Assembly: GCA_935421135.1 (NCBI GenBank) | Contig: OW285194.1 | Location: 5,840,376 to 5,904,375, forward strand | Length of the DNA stretch: 64,000 nucleotides | From: Bugulina stolonifera | Lineage: Eukaryota > Bryozoa > Gymnolaemata > Cheilostomatida > Bugulidae | Reading direction: 5' to 3' | Shown here: positions 50,601 to 61,959 of the stretch, one piece after another | How positions within the stretch are numbered: the first letter of the stretch is position 1 | Layout: every line of letters begins with the position of its first letter | Made by a program: the position numbers and the translations under genes | Notes under the pieces: model-generated | The model's input: only the letters and a program-made list of their open reading frames with translations | The model's database searches: none | What the model was told of the DNA's origin: nothing

Positions 50601-53600
50601 GTACATACTTGAATGTTCCCAGATTTGTGGAGATGCTCAGGAATTACAACCACAATGAGAGTTTTCTTATAGGGAAACCTATTCCTGAAGTACCATTTAA
50701 ACAAATGGGCCACATGTATGTAGGGCAGAGGGTAAGTTGAATTAATCCTAAGAATAAATGTATTTGAAAACTTCAAGCAGAAAGCTAAACACTGTGAAAA
50801 GTATTTTGATAGGCAGAGCTTTGTTTATTGCCGGTACAAATCATTTGCTGCAGGTACAAATCGCTATTATTAACTCATTTATACGTCTTGTCTTAGTTAT
50901 CTCACGATCGATCGGTGATCTCAACTTCATGTAATATTATAATGTTGTATGTTCTTGTAAACAGCACAATATATTATGTGTAATTCTACATAGCTGTGTG
51001 TGATGCATGGAATCAGCGATGACTATACAGCAATAATTGTACTGTTCATCTGTATAAAATATGACTAGTGTACAAACCATAATATGTTACATTGAGCAGA
51101 GATTGGTACCTGTTAACTAATGCTATCCCTAGTGCTGTAGCCCTTTCCTTCTTTTGGTGGTCTGCTAGACCCAATTATTTGCTGACTTCTGAACAGCCCA
51201 TTTGTGTCCCTTTTTACCTGCGAGGATATAAGCGAGTAATAATATTTCTTGTATCGTGGAAGGATTGTTGGCAGTTGTTCTCGTAGATGAATAACAAAAT
51301 AATATTTTACTCTACATTTATCTGCAGCATGCTGAGCTAGCATAGGTGTTACGCTTATCAAAGAGCAATGTACCTCGGGATTTTAGTGAGGGTGCTCCAA
51401 CTAGTATAAACCTACTATACACTTTCCTTTTATTTGGTAATTATATAATTTATTTTATTATTAATTAATGTAGTTAATTAATTTGAATGTTGCAGAATAC
51501 CAAAATAAGTTACAAGTTTCCCCTAGGAGCAGCCGGCGTCTGTTTAAGTAGAGGTCTGGCTAAACAGATGCTACCAAAATGTGGGTAAGTGACCGATCAT
51601 ATGCAGTCTGTACGTAGTAAGTGACCAATCATATGCTGTCTGTATGTAGTAAGTGACCAATCATATGCTGTCTGTATGTGGTAAGTGACCAATCACATGC
51701 TGCCTGTATGTAGTAAGTGACCAATCATATGCTGTCTGTATGTAGTAAGTGACCAATCATATGCTGTCTGTATGTGGTAAGTGACCAATCACATACTGTC
51801 TGTATGCAGGCAAGTTACCAATCATAATATGCTGTCTGTATGTGGTAAGTGACCAATTATATGCTGTCTGTATGTGGTAAGTGACCGATCATATGCTGCC
51901 TGTATGTAGTAAGTGACCGATCATATGCTGCCTGTATGTAGTAAGTGACCAATCACATGCTGCCTGTATGTAGTAAGTGACCAATCATATGTTGTCTGTA
52001 TGTAGTAAGTGACCAACCATATGCTGTCTGTATGTGGTAAGTGACCAATCACATACTGTCTGTATGCAGGCAAGTTACCAATCATATGCTGTCTGTATGT
52101 GGTAAGTGACCAATTATATGCTGTCTGTATGTGGTAAGTGACCAATCATATGCTGCCTGTATGTAGTAAGTGACCAATCACATGCTGTCTGTATGTTGGT
52201 AAGGGACCAGTCATATACCATCTATATATGTAGGCAAGTGCCAAATCACGTGCCATCAATAACATGAGTAAATGGTCAGTCACATGACACTGAGCAGTTG
52301 TTTGCTGTTGTCCTGATCCACATGTACATGTATAACCAAAAGACGAGGTGTACTCACAGTATATATACTGTGAGTAGACTTCGTCTCCTTGTTACTGAAC
52401 TTTGTAAAGTTTTCACACTTGTTATTTATGTGAGAGGAATACGAGGGTGGTTGATCGTTCCTTCTTACTTTACACGTACTGAGGAAGAACTGTGACTGAC
52501 TAACAATGCTATTTATCGTCTCGTAATTATTGCGACCAAAAGGTCCAAGTTTCTATTTGTCTTTATTTTGATCATGAGTACCAGTTAGCTGCCCTCTTTG
52601 TTTTGATTTTCGATTCCCAGAAAGAACCTAGACTAAGAGATTCAAAAGGATCAGCCCCATAAATAGGAAATGAAGGACTGTTATAAAAGTTTACAATCAC
52701 TCGGCCTACCCTATAATTCCAATGGGTTAAACGAGTCAAACGATTGCTCGAAATCACCACAATATATCTAATGAATTGTGGTATTTTTCTACAGCGGCAG
52801 AAAGTTTATTGAACTAGGTCATGAGATTAAAGCTCCTGATGATGTCACTATTGGCTATGTGTGTGGTAAGTACAAACTTTTATGCTCAGCATGAATAAAA
52901 AAGGATAGTGGTGTCAATGGAGTAATGGTGCTAATCCCCTACTAACCAGTCCAAGCTAGCAGGGCTCATCTACAAATCAATTTGCAGGTCAGCAGAGTTA
53001 AATTACTAATCAAAAACAGACTCTACTGTTTGTCTGCATATTATACACACAGACACAAATATTATTTTTTCAGATTATCTACTAAAAGTTCCATTTATTA
53101 AGAAAGAAGAGCTCCATTCTCACTTTGAATCTCAGGCCCTAATACACCCATTCACCTTCAGTAAGCAGGTTAGCAAGTGTAAAATACATAAAAGTGGGCA
53201 TGCTTCACCTCTTGAATAATGTATTGCAGTAGATTATTATAAATGAAATTTAGGTACCTGTTATAATCATACCAGTAGTCTTTCTTGCAAGTGCAATTTC
53301 ATAGAGCATGTATTTGTACGAATATTATTTTACCGTTACAGACGTCAGCTTTTGGTGGATTTATGTTAGAGTAAAACGCGATAAAAGCCTGTACGATAAC
53401 TTTCAACCTGTCTACTCTTTTTGAACATGTCGCATAATTCTATTGGTTGATTCTTGATTACCTGCTGTCAGTTCACCAGCAAACCACTGATTTATTTTCT
53501 CAGACCCATTCATACATGAACATGTATAATTATAGCAGAAATGTTAGTAGCTCTTTCTTTACTATGCTGTATACTATTTGTTGATGTCAGTATTGTAGCT

Positions 53601-54354
53601 GTCAGTACCTCTGTTGCAATATACCCATTTTTAAGGCTCAGCTACACGAAAGGTCGTTTGCTTTTTTTCGGCCTTTGGAGCCTCATTCTAGAGCAAATCG
53701 GCGCACCGTTTGTTTGGCTATGCAAAGACTAACACGTTGGACTGTTTGGTCCACGGTGTCATGGAGCGCTGTGGTGATTGGTTAATATTGGATACAACGA
53801 CTCCAAGTATACAATTTATTAAAACCAGCTTTTGTTATTTGCTGGATATTAATCAGGGCCATTTGTGGACTGGTACCACACATTGCCTATGGAGCCATAC
53901 CAACAAACAACAAAGTCGCTCTGTCGAAGCTAATGGCCTCTCATGGAGTCGAACTTTACCATGACTCTTCTGAGTAACACTATCATTTATCTTTTCAGAT
54001 GACATTCAGCTATCTTTTAGCAGCAAAGCCTTCAAAGGCATATAAAGATAAAAACTGCATTCTTTCTCGAGGAGAAATACCAGAATTCAGTTTGACAGAT
54101 GATCCTACCAGGTAATAGATGTTCAGTGCTTTAGTTCCAAAAAATTCTGTTGGCCTCAGTCAATACCAACATTAACATGCATCAACTGCAACCTGAAGCT
54201 AAGGCTAAAATATCTGTCTAATTGTAGATATCTAACTCTACACTGTAACCTGTTTCCTACTTCTGATCAATGCAGGAAGATTAAAGAGAGATTTGGACCA
54301 TTGAAGACGTATGTAGGAGGAGCACTTTCTCAATACCGTAGATTCCCCGTTTAA
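47621..54354 (+). CDS. fng: Fringe-like GT31 glycosyltransferase, 9 exons, 353 aa
   Basis: Exons: 47621-47968, 48242-48290, 50281-50338, 50572-50731, 51496-51584, 52795-52865, 53074-53168, 53999-54111, 54276-54354. Phases agree throughout; the total is 1062 bp. An N-terminal signal anchor (about residues 9-25) gives a type II Golgi topology. Fringe blocks follow in order: DIFIALKTTPKTH with RVNILMETWI, then CIFQAIYNKYMEMESWYKWLC, LGAAGVCLSRGLA (vertebrate TGGAGFCISRGLA), APDDVTIGYVCDYLLKVPFI, and LHSHFESQ. Fringe adds N-acetylglucosamine to O-fucose on Notch EGF repeats. The metal-binding motif, DDD in Fringe, reads VNDGTY (residues 159-164), so both outer acidic residues are replaced. About 11 residues after LSDAFG are also missing relative to vertebrates. 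Family assignment is strong; activity is doubtful. Confidence 0.88.
48441..48957. mobile_element. 517-bp inverted-repeat element in Fringe intron 2, TACGAAG-rich
   Basis: The termini are TTTTCCATGCTTCGTATTTT and its exact complement at the right end. Inside, CGAAG/CTTCG words recur many times, several as TACGAAG and its complement, making the whole segment foldable. No transposase is present. No target duplication is obvious. Confidence 0.72.
49134..49940 (-). mobile_element. solo LTR in Fringe intron 2, right boundary approximate
   Basis: It starts TGTAATGG like the LTR at 61229 and shares, in order, CCTATGAGTGGT, CATTACATGAAAGATC, AAGGCGGTTCG-like, GATGTGTCTTTATTGA, TTATATAG and AGAAGCCCGA-like words. 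On the minus strand it has a TATATAAAG box (49452-49460) and an AATAAA signal (49402-49407) at the same spacing as the other copy. No internal coding region is attached, so it is a solo or truncated LTR. Similarity fades after about 49700. Confidence 0.65.
51585..52200 (+). repeat. 32-bp minisatellite built on the Fringe exon 5 donor
   Basis: About 19 copies of a 32-bp unit (GTAAGTGACCAATCATATGC plus TGTCTGTATGTG). The first copy begins exactly at the intron's first base: the junction is TGTGG|GTAAGTGACC and each later unit reads TATGTGGTAAGTGACC or TATGTAGTAAGTGACC. Every copy is therefore a strong consensus 5' splice site. Confidence 0.93.
52341..52386. repeat. 46-bp near-perfect palindrome in Fringe intron 5
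   Basis: The arm AGACGAGGTGTACTCACAGT pairs with its complement around a TATATATA centre, with a few mismatches near the ends. It is too short for a typical MITE and has no loop. It could form a hairpin in RNA or a cruciform in DNA. Confidence 0.75.
53650..53765 (+). repeat. dispersed repeat, copy 2 (in Fringe intron 7)
   Basis: Homologous to the minus strand of 15691-15776 over about 80 bp (GGAGCCTCATTCTA, AGCAAATCGGC, TTTGGCTATGCAAAGAC). The surrounding open frame (53541-53732) is hydrophobic but has no support as an exon. Confidence 0.5.
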
Positions 54355-57086
54355 ATGAACATTGTGTATCATTGTGGATGTCACTATCTGCTCCTTTTAA
54401 ATTCAGTAACAGGCCAATTGTCACTCTCTTCTGGCAGAACTGAGTTTCCATCGTCAATTTACAAGTGATACTAAAATAGCCTACTAACCGTGATGTGAAA
54501 ACTCTTCAAAACTTTTCAAACTATTTTGAATACTGCTGTCATATAGGATCTATCGGCCCACGTGATGGAGTCATACAAGTATACGAGTACATTACATTAC
54601 CAATTCTAAAAAGTTTAATTTTGTATGTATTCCAGCCTACATTTAATTGAACATTGTTCTTAATCACTCTCAATACACTGTTGACTGACATGCATTGAAC
54701 ATAAGGGATCATTATAACATTATGTGCTGCATTTATGTGAGGATGTATTTTTAGACACAGAAATTGTAGTGAGAAATTAATTTTGAAGTTCATCTGTGAT
54801 ATAGTAGGATGGAATTTGTGACTGTTCAAAAAAGAAAATTTGAAACAAGAGCTTTCAAAACCGGATGTTTGGAAAACTACCAGTTCGAAACTCCCACACC
54901 CCAGATTTCTACAAGTTTTTACTTTTAATATTGAATTTTTTTGCTATTTACTACTACTAACTAGTAGAACACTAAAAAAATTAATTAACTGTGAGTTGTG
55001 TTCTTCTTAATGTAATCTACACAGTTACGAAATGATTATTTTCCAAACGTCCGGTTCAGAACTGTCTTTTTCGAAATATCCCTTAACCATTAGGCTGCAT
55101 TTAAAAACTCAATGCAATGTGAGCCATTCAGGCGTGACTAATACTTCTCATTCCCCTCCTGTAGTAATAAATATCATTATATTACCAGGCATGCTTAGCT
55201 AAGAATGATATCCGCTGAGTTATACTGAATAAAATTAATTGTTGTTGCTGGCATAATTTCTATTTGCATGTATCAAAGCTGCCTGTAATACTTTTTATGC
55301 CCACAACACTGTTGTCAGTAGTTACAGTTTCTAAAGATTTCAAATATGGGCAATATGCTATACAAAATTTCCATTGTATTGTAAAATCCTTAGAGTGAAG
55401 TATATCAAATTAGACAGCATGAGCCTGTAGAAGTGGAATGAGACTCGATAAATCTCCAGTCTCGTCTGAGCTACCAGTTGGTGACTACATTCAGAACCAC
55501 TACTCCATCCCAATCAACTGTCAACTCTCCCATAATGCAATGGGATGTCCTAACTGTCCATACTCAAAGTTGTCTACTCATGGATTATTTCAGTAATTCA
55601 AGTATAATTCCCTACTTGCTGCCAGTCACACTATATGCACACATGTACATCCATGTGCAATGCATTTCATATTGATATTAAATTACATTGTACTAGTATG
55701 TATATTAAATTAAGTGCCACTAGTCCTCTGCTCGTCTTTTATTGAAATAAATGATGATAATTAGCTTATGAACCATCAAAGCATTTAGAACACTAGCATG
55801 CAAACATAAAAGTTGGCAAAATGCTCAGAAAAAATTATATGGATCCAAAACCCAGTCTCGCTCACAGACTTGTGTGTTAGCTATTACCTCATGTTGTAAC
55901 GGTTTGTGTGCGGGTATGACGTACGAGCACGGGAGGAAATCAAGAGTGGTCGATTGATCCCTCCTTATAACATTATTACTGGGTGGGAGGTAACTAATTG
56001 AGGGCTGGTTAGTAGAGTGCTGTGCTTAAGTGCTTACCCATAGGTTCGAGCGTTCTAGCATGAATGTGTAGTCAACATGTCTATCCTAGCGCTCTGGCTG
56101 TTAGTTCTGAGGACCCTAGGTTAAGAGTCTATACTAATTTTGAGATAACTCCAGTTTTTTATATAAAATACAGAATATCGTTACTTTTCTGAGCTCCAGC
56201 AGGCATACTGACTATACTGGCCACTGGGGGTTGACTTGAGAACAACGGAGTTTGATAGGATAGGATATTATCTTAACTTTATTTCAATCCTCTAAACCCA
56301 CTAAACTCTTGAAAACTGTAACAAAATTGTATACTAATAATATACATGTAAATGATAGCTAAATATAGAATAATAACATGCAGTAAGCTATAATATTCAC
56401 TTGTATTAAAATGACCACAAATATGTACTCAAAAGGTATTAATTACTTAGGTATGAACATTGACAGCAGTCAAACCACAGTATTTGGCATCATGACAAAA
56501 TAATAATATTATTGGATAAATTACCTCTTTTGAGTCTCCCAGTAGCAGTAATATAATATAAGTTTCTGGTAGTAAAATATCTGCTCCAAAATATAGCAGA
56601 TCTTGATGTTATACACCCATAGTAACATTGGGCCTTTTTGATTTCCATATTTCAGAGGTACACTTATATAGGAGTAAAATAGATAAAAATAGCAATAATT
56701 GATGCCATATTGTGACATCATTAGCTGGGTATGTATGTACTTGCAGTCACATTGGGTCAGCACTGAATCATCTTTAGGCAGCATATTATAACAAAAATAA
56801 CAAATAGGGTAAAACTGGTTCTATCTAGCATAATGAATAATACAGGATGTTTGTCAAAATGTAAAACTGTAAATAAAAATACATCCTGGTATAAAGTAGT
56901 AAACAAAACTGTATGTCAGCAAATATGAATCACATGTTGGCCATTCACACTGACTAGCATATAAATGCAAAAGTATCGCTGCTTTTATACCAAATCTGTT
57001 TCCAGCACTTAGGAAGACCAATAGTCGGTGTTAAAAATAAAAAATCTCAACAATAGTACGAGAAATGCGATTAAGTTGCCCTTTAA
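54355..57086. other. intergenic after Fringe
   Basis: No gene is recognised. A tRNA-like pair of boxes (TGGTTAGTAGAGTGC and GGTTCGAGCG, about 56005-56055) suggests an old SINE head. The minus-strand frame at 56521-56784 has no family resemblance. Confidence 0.4.
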
Positions 57087-58711
57087 GGTTATGTAACTGG
57101 GGTTTTCAAAAATAAAATTCCTTTTAACACTATATAGGCATTACTACCTGAAAAGGCATAAGAAAAAAATTGGGAAGGTCTAAGAAATATTTTTCAAGTT
57201 ATGGCCCATAGTAATTTTGGGGTCCGTTTACTACAGCTCCAATTTTATGAATGAAATAGCTAGACAGGGAACTCCGTCGTGAAGGCATGACACAATGTTA
57301 CAGTGCAGAAGAATAATCAATCTTATTGACATAGTACTACATGGTGTATGGCTAACATATAATGCATGTTTTAACAAGCTTTTTTCTGTTTTTGTATATG
57401 TAATATCCCATGCAAAACATATGTGTGATGTATATTCTTATAAAATACATATATCCACTATTCTAGGAAATAATAAGGGCAGTTATTCTACTAGATATGT
57501 TTGTTGGGTTGTTTAGCAGCAGCTAGTGGCAGTCTAAAAGCCAACACAAAACAAAATATGCAAAAAATACAATGATTTGATCCTAGATCTCATATTTGAA
57601 TAATTACATGTACAGTGTGCGGCTCTGTGGTGGTCTAAATGGCTTGTATATGCGCAGTTTACTAGGAGTTATCCCACCTTTTAATTAAGGGAAAACCTTG
57701 CTGCTAAGCAACTGACAGGTTCCGGAAGCTCCGCCTACCTTCATTCATAAAAACAAAATGGCTATAAGAAATAGAAAAGTTGATCGGTTTTAAGCCAGTT
57801 AGCAGCATTAGGATGAGTGGATGTTCAATATTTAGTAACATTGCAATGGAATATCATTCCACCAGTACTATAAAACCTTTTAAACTGTAGAGCTTCTTCT
57901 AAATAGCTGCATGTCAAATTAAATTAGCAAATTAATATTTTATTTTCTCAAATTTGAACAAGTATTTTAAATCTGCTTTATTAAGAGCTTTATTTGAATT
58001 ATTAAGGATTTGTTTATATGTAGCCCCCATGATGAAAGCTTGCTGAAAATGAATTTGGTTAGATATCTGAGCAAATGCTGCTCTATTTCGCTGTAGTTGA
58101 CGCCAAAAGTTGCTAATTTTAATTTTGATAGTGGTTCAAAAAAGGGATTTCCCAGAGTTTTTGAAGCATCCACAAAGCCAAATAACTAATCAAAGACAAG
58201 CCCCCTTCTTCAAGCTTCAATTGAGCTAAAACTATCAATAAATTGGCTACTACTGCAAAGTGAAGTGAGATAGTTGACGCCAAAGTAATGTGAATAACGC
58301 AACGTAAATTGGCCAAAATCAAGAGGGGATAACTTCACATGATGCCCTGCAGTCTAATACTATCCTACCTGTTCCTAAACACTTATAAAGACACCTGCAC
58401 ATGCTAGTTTACCTTATGGATAAGAATTTATTCTACAAATAAGACAAAACTTAGATAAGGTTTTACAGGCAAAAAGCCAGCATAAGAAAAAGTTCTAGGA
58501 GGCCATTATTTTATTTTATCTCTTCATAACACCAGCTTAAGTAAACATTCATGCATATTTAACAATATTATGCAATAATTCAACTGAAAAATAAATTATT
58601 CCAGTAACAGCAGGCAAACTTCAAACACTGAAAGCTGTTCAGGCCCTTTCAGACATGGTTAAACATGTGGGAAAATTTTCGAAAGAAAATTCAGACCCCA
58701 GTTACATAACC
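57087..58711. mobile_element. 1.6 kb inverted-repeat element flanked by TTAA, piggyBac-like in target choice
   Basis: The ends GGTTATGTAACTGGGG and its exact complement are each flanked on the outside by TTAA (57083-57086 and 58712-58715). TTAA duplication is diagnostic of piggyBac-type insertion, though the terminal bases differ from the usual CCC/GGG start. No transposase is recognised inside, so it would be non-autonomous. Confidence 0.65.
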
Positions 58712-58997
58712 TTAATTGCCAGCATGAAGGTTGGGTTAGATTTCTTCACTATATTCGTGTAGGTCAGTCTCACCACATTATTAGCCTCTTTAAAGGTATG
58801 TTTAAAAATGAGATTGTGATTAGTCAACATCAAATATAAACTCAGTTTTAAGGGGTTTGACAATTTCTTCTATAATATCTGATCTCTTACTGTGAAAAAA
58901 TTTAGAGTTTATCACTGGGCAGTCAGGGAATCAATTTCACATACAAAAAACTCCCCACAGAGAAAAGCTCCAGTCACCTAAAGAAGTTGCAAGTCTA

Positions 58998-61142
58998 TGG
59001 TTGAAAGATTAATCTAGCTGTTGTTGAATCCACTTAGTAGAGTAGATGTGATCTCACAAGTTCTTAAATTACGAGAAGTTAGTTTAAATGCACTCATTAT
59101 TACTAACCATTTTCATATTTAGAAATCCCTGATTAAATTATGCTGCACCTCACTGGTTCTTTTGTTGCTCTAATGATGAACATTTCATTATCCACAATAA
59201 AGATGAATTCACAAATACTAATATAATAATAACTCTATTTTCTAAGGTGTGTTGCTAGCAGCTTGCTCTAAAACATGTTCACTCCTAGTCTGTTCTCTTA
59301 CTACTCAACAACTCCTGTGAACAGTGATGAGTCAACTATCTTATATGCAGACTATCTTATTGGCATTTGGAATTGTTACCACTCCGCTGGCTTAGTTCTC
59401 AAATCAGCTATCTGGGCTAAACTCAAATGTTGGCAATTTGAAGTTGAATTTTTGAATTGCCATAATTAGGCACCTATTACTTTTAGACAGGGCAGATGGT
59501 TATTATATCATTATTGGTGTCTACACTACATAGTTGCACAATAATATTGTAATTTTATTATTTCTAATTAGCATAAGTTCAAGTAATCAAAACCACATAG
59601 TCCATTTGAACACAAATATTGTTAGTTCTCAAAACAGCTATCTGGCTAAAAACAGTTGATTTGTAGAGGATTGATGAAACAACAAGTATGTTACACTTGA
59701 AATGAGTTCCTCAGCAACACAGCTAGTTGCATTACATGTTCACTGAGAGTTTATTATAGATTCAGCATCTCATGTTCCGCAGTAGAACCACCCCAATCAT
59801 ATTGAACCCGTAATAGTTCCGGTCTAGATGAGCAATATGAATATGACAGTTTCTGTGCCAATATGACAGTTTTCGCTCCTTTCGTTCTTGACCAAAGAAA
59901 ACTTGCTCCCTGGTGCACATTGGCTAAAGTTTTTAATGTCAGAATTTTTCAATAATGTGACACTCATTGGAATTTTATGGAGTTTGATATGAATGATGCG
60001 GGTGATAACAGACTGAAGATATCTTGGCTGCAATGCGCTCTCAATAATACTGTGTACAGTGTCTATCTCCTGGGTAGTGCTATGACCAGGCTCACAGAAT
60101 TTTTTGGGTTAGTGGCAGCAATATTGCCCATTCTGTTTTATGAAGGACTTGAAAGCATAGGACACGTGGCTATTTCAATTTTGAGGTACGCTACTATCAC
60201 TCCAAAGTAGGATGTGCTTGGTGGTTGGGTGCTCTGCCATTATTTTCTTCAATAAAATGATAAGTGCGCTTGCAAGTGGTAAACTACAACATGTCATCTG
60301 TATCTGAATGCAGTAGTGTAGAGCATCAAGCAGTACAAGACCAGTATTGAACATACGGTAGTTATATTACTCCTGCTGATACTTTCAGGCAGTGGCTCAT
60401 AATATATTACATGTGATACATTTTTACAGATGAGCTTAGCATCAAGTATTTTACGTACAAAATGTAATAGTAAAGCTTACATTGAAGTGTTAACAATATT
60501 GAGCAAATCTAAACGATCATCAAAGCAAATTCTCTTATTCCTAGTACTAAAAATTCCCTCCATTTTATTCAACTTGTTTCACTAGACCAGTTGTAACAAA
60601 GTATACATGTAGTATTGCGCAATGTCATGGTATGTGATTGGTCATGAGCCAGATAGCTGGTTTGAGAATAAACCTACATTGGATATTGCTGCACAGATAG
60701 CTGAAATGGGAACTGAGATCTCAGTAACTAAAGCTGACAGAATCAAATTTTTTTTGCTACACATAGCAGGTGTACCAAGAGACATGTTGAGCACAAAAAC
60801 TCATTTTTTTAGTTTTGGCCAGATAGCTGATTTGAGAACTCAGCCAGCGACTCTGTGTTACACAGTTTTAAATGTGTGGACAGGAAATGGGCGACAAACA
60901 ATCCAACCACTTGTTAGGTTAGCTAAAGGAATCAAAAGCACCCATGGACCACCAGTTCACCAACTAGCAGTAGAAGAGTTAAATTCTATCGTATACTCAA
61001 GAATACAACTCCAAGGATCATCTAAGCAGTCAGATGATCTCTATATAGAAGATATATTTATTGCGCTAAAAGCAACTCCTAAGACCCATGCAACTCGAGT
61101 TCACATTCTTATGGAAACATGGATTCCTCAAGCTAACAATTC
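58998..61142 (+). pseudogene. duplicated Fringe exon 1, split by a transposon
   Basis: From 58998 the sequence matches 47268 onward, through the upstream region and exon 1 to GTAAGTTTAATCCTTA just past its donor. The reading frame begins at the equivalent ATG (59325), is broken after GIVTT at 59384, and resumes at 60850 with CYTVLNVWTG through DIFIALKATPKTHATRVHIL to the donor at about 61143. The remaining eight exons are absent; a retrotransposon LTR begins about 90 bp downstream. A partial duplicate, not a working gene. Confidence 0.85.
59385..60849. mobile_element. 1465-bp DNA transposon in the duplicated Fringe exon, 4-bp target duplication
   Basis: The termini CGCTGGCTTAGTTCTCAAAT and, on the opposite strand, CGCTGGCTGAGTTCTCAAAT continue as CAGCTATCTGG, about 33 bp with two mismatches. 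Flanks are ACTC on both sides. The intact paralogue (47.68 kb) has the empty site TTACCACTCTGTG with a single ACTC, which fixes the borders exactly. Copies of the TTCTCAAA-CAGCTATCTGGC motif recur inside, near 59625-59650 and 60645-60670. No transposase is recognised. Confidence 0.9.
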
Positions 61143-61228
61143 AGTAAGTTTAATCCTTAAATGTCACATGTGCACATAACATAGCATTGCAGATTTTTGT
61201 GCTACACAATAAACTTAACTTGAAATAA

Positions 61229-61959
61229 TGTAATGGTTTTTGGGGGGTTGTGCTGCCGTCCTAAGACGACACCCTTGTCCAAAATGAAGAGCCTATGAGT
61301 GGTGCTAGGCCTTCTCATTACATGAAAGATCAACAGGTACTAGTAGTCAAATAACTACTCAAAACGACCAATGTGGTCCCGAGTCAATGCTTGTTTACTA
61401 TACTGAGAAAGAGAGTGATCCAACCTAGAAGGCGGTTCGGGAGGCAAGGTCAAAGACCTTGACAACTGGAGCGACCTATCTATGAAGTGAAAGTCTCTCT
61501 ATATAAGTATTATAGATGTGTCTTTATTGAGATCCAAGCATGAGCTGAGACAAAAGACATAAAAACAATGTGCTTTATATAGCCTAAGAACTTCTGGAGG
61601 AATTTCCGGTAAAAAGGCTGACGTAGTGTCGTAAAAAGACGACGTAGTGTCATCCGGAAATTGCGCAACAATATGGTGGCCAGAAGCCCGATGGCCGACC
61701 CATAATAGGTCAGGTTCAACAAAAGATGCTTAAGACCATCTAAATCGTGTCCAAAATCAATATCAGGCAATTCTGAGAGGTCGGGCCTCTTTACATGGGC
61801 ATAAAAAGGACATAATTGCTCAGTAATGTACATTATACGTATATAAGTGACAAACTGCTACATAGAGAATTAGTACAAGCAAGTGTAATGCAATGCAAGT
61901 GTATATAATCAGTGTCATGTAGTCGGGAGGCTAGATCAGAGTTATACGTGACCATTACA
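61229..61959 (-). mobile_element. 3' LTR of a minus-strand LTR retrotransposon
   Basis: A 731-bp unit bounded by TGTAATGG and CCATTACA. On the minus strand it has a TATATAAAG box (61573-61581) and an AATAAA signal (61523-61528) about 50 bp apart, as expected for a U3-R junction and polyadenylation. Immediately upstream on that strand is a purine-rich tract AGTGTGAGGGGGCTG (61960-61974), the plus-strand primer of retroelements. A diverged copy is the solo LTR at 49134. Confidence 0.8.

Noticed and set aside
51585..52200. CRISPR-like array in Fringe intron 5
   Set aside because: Tandem repeats with no spacers.
53541..53732. Hydrophobic frame in Fringe intron 7
   Set aside because: Lies in an intron and overlaps a dispersed repeat; adjoining exons splice in phase without it.
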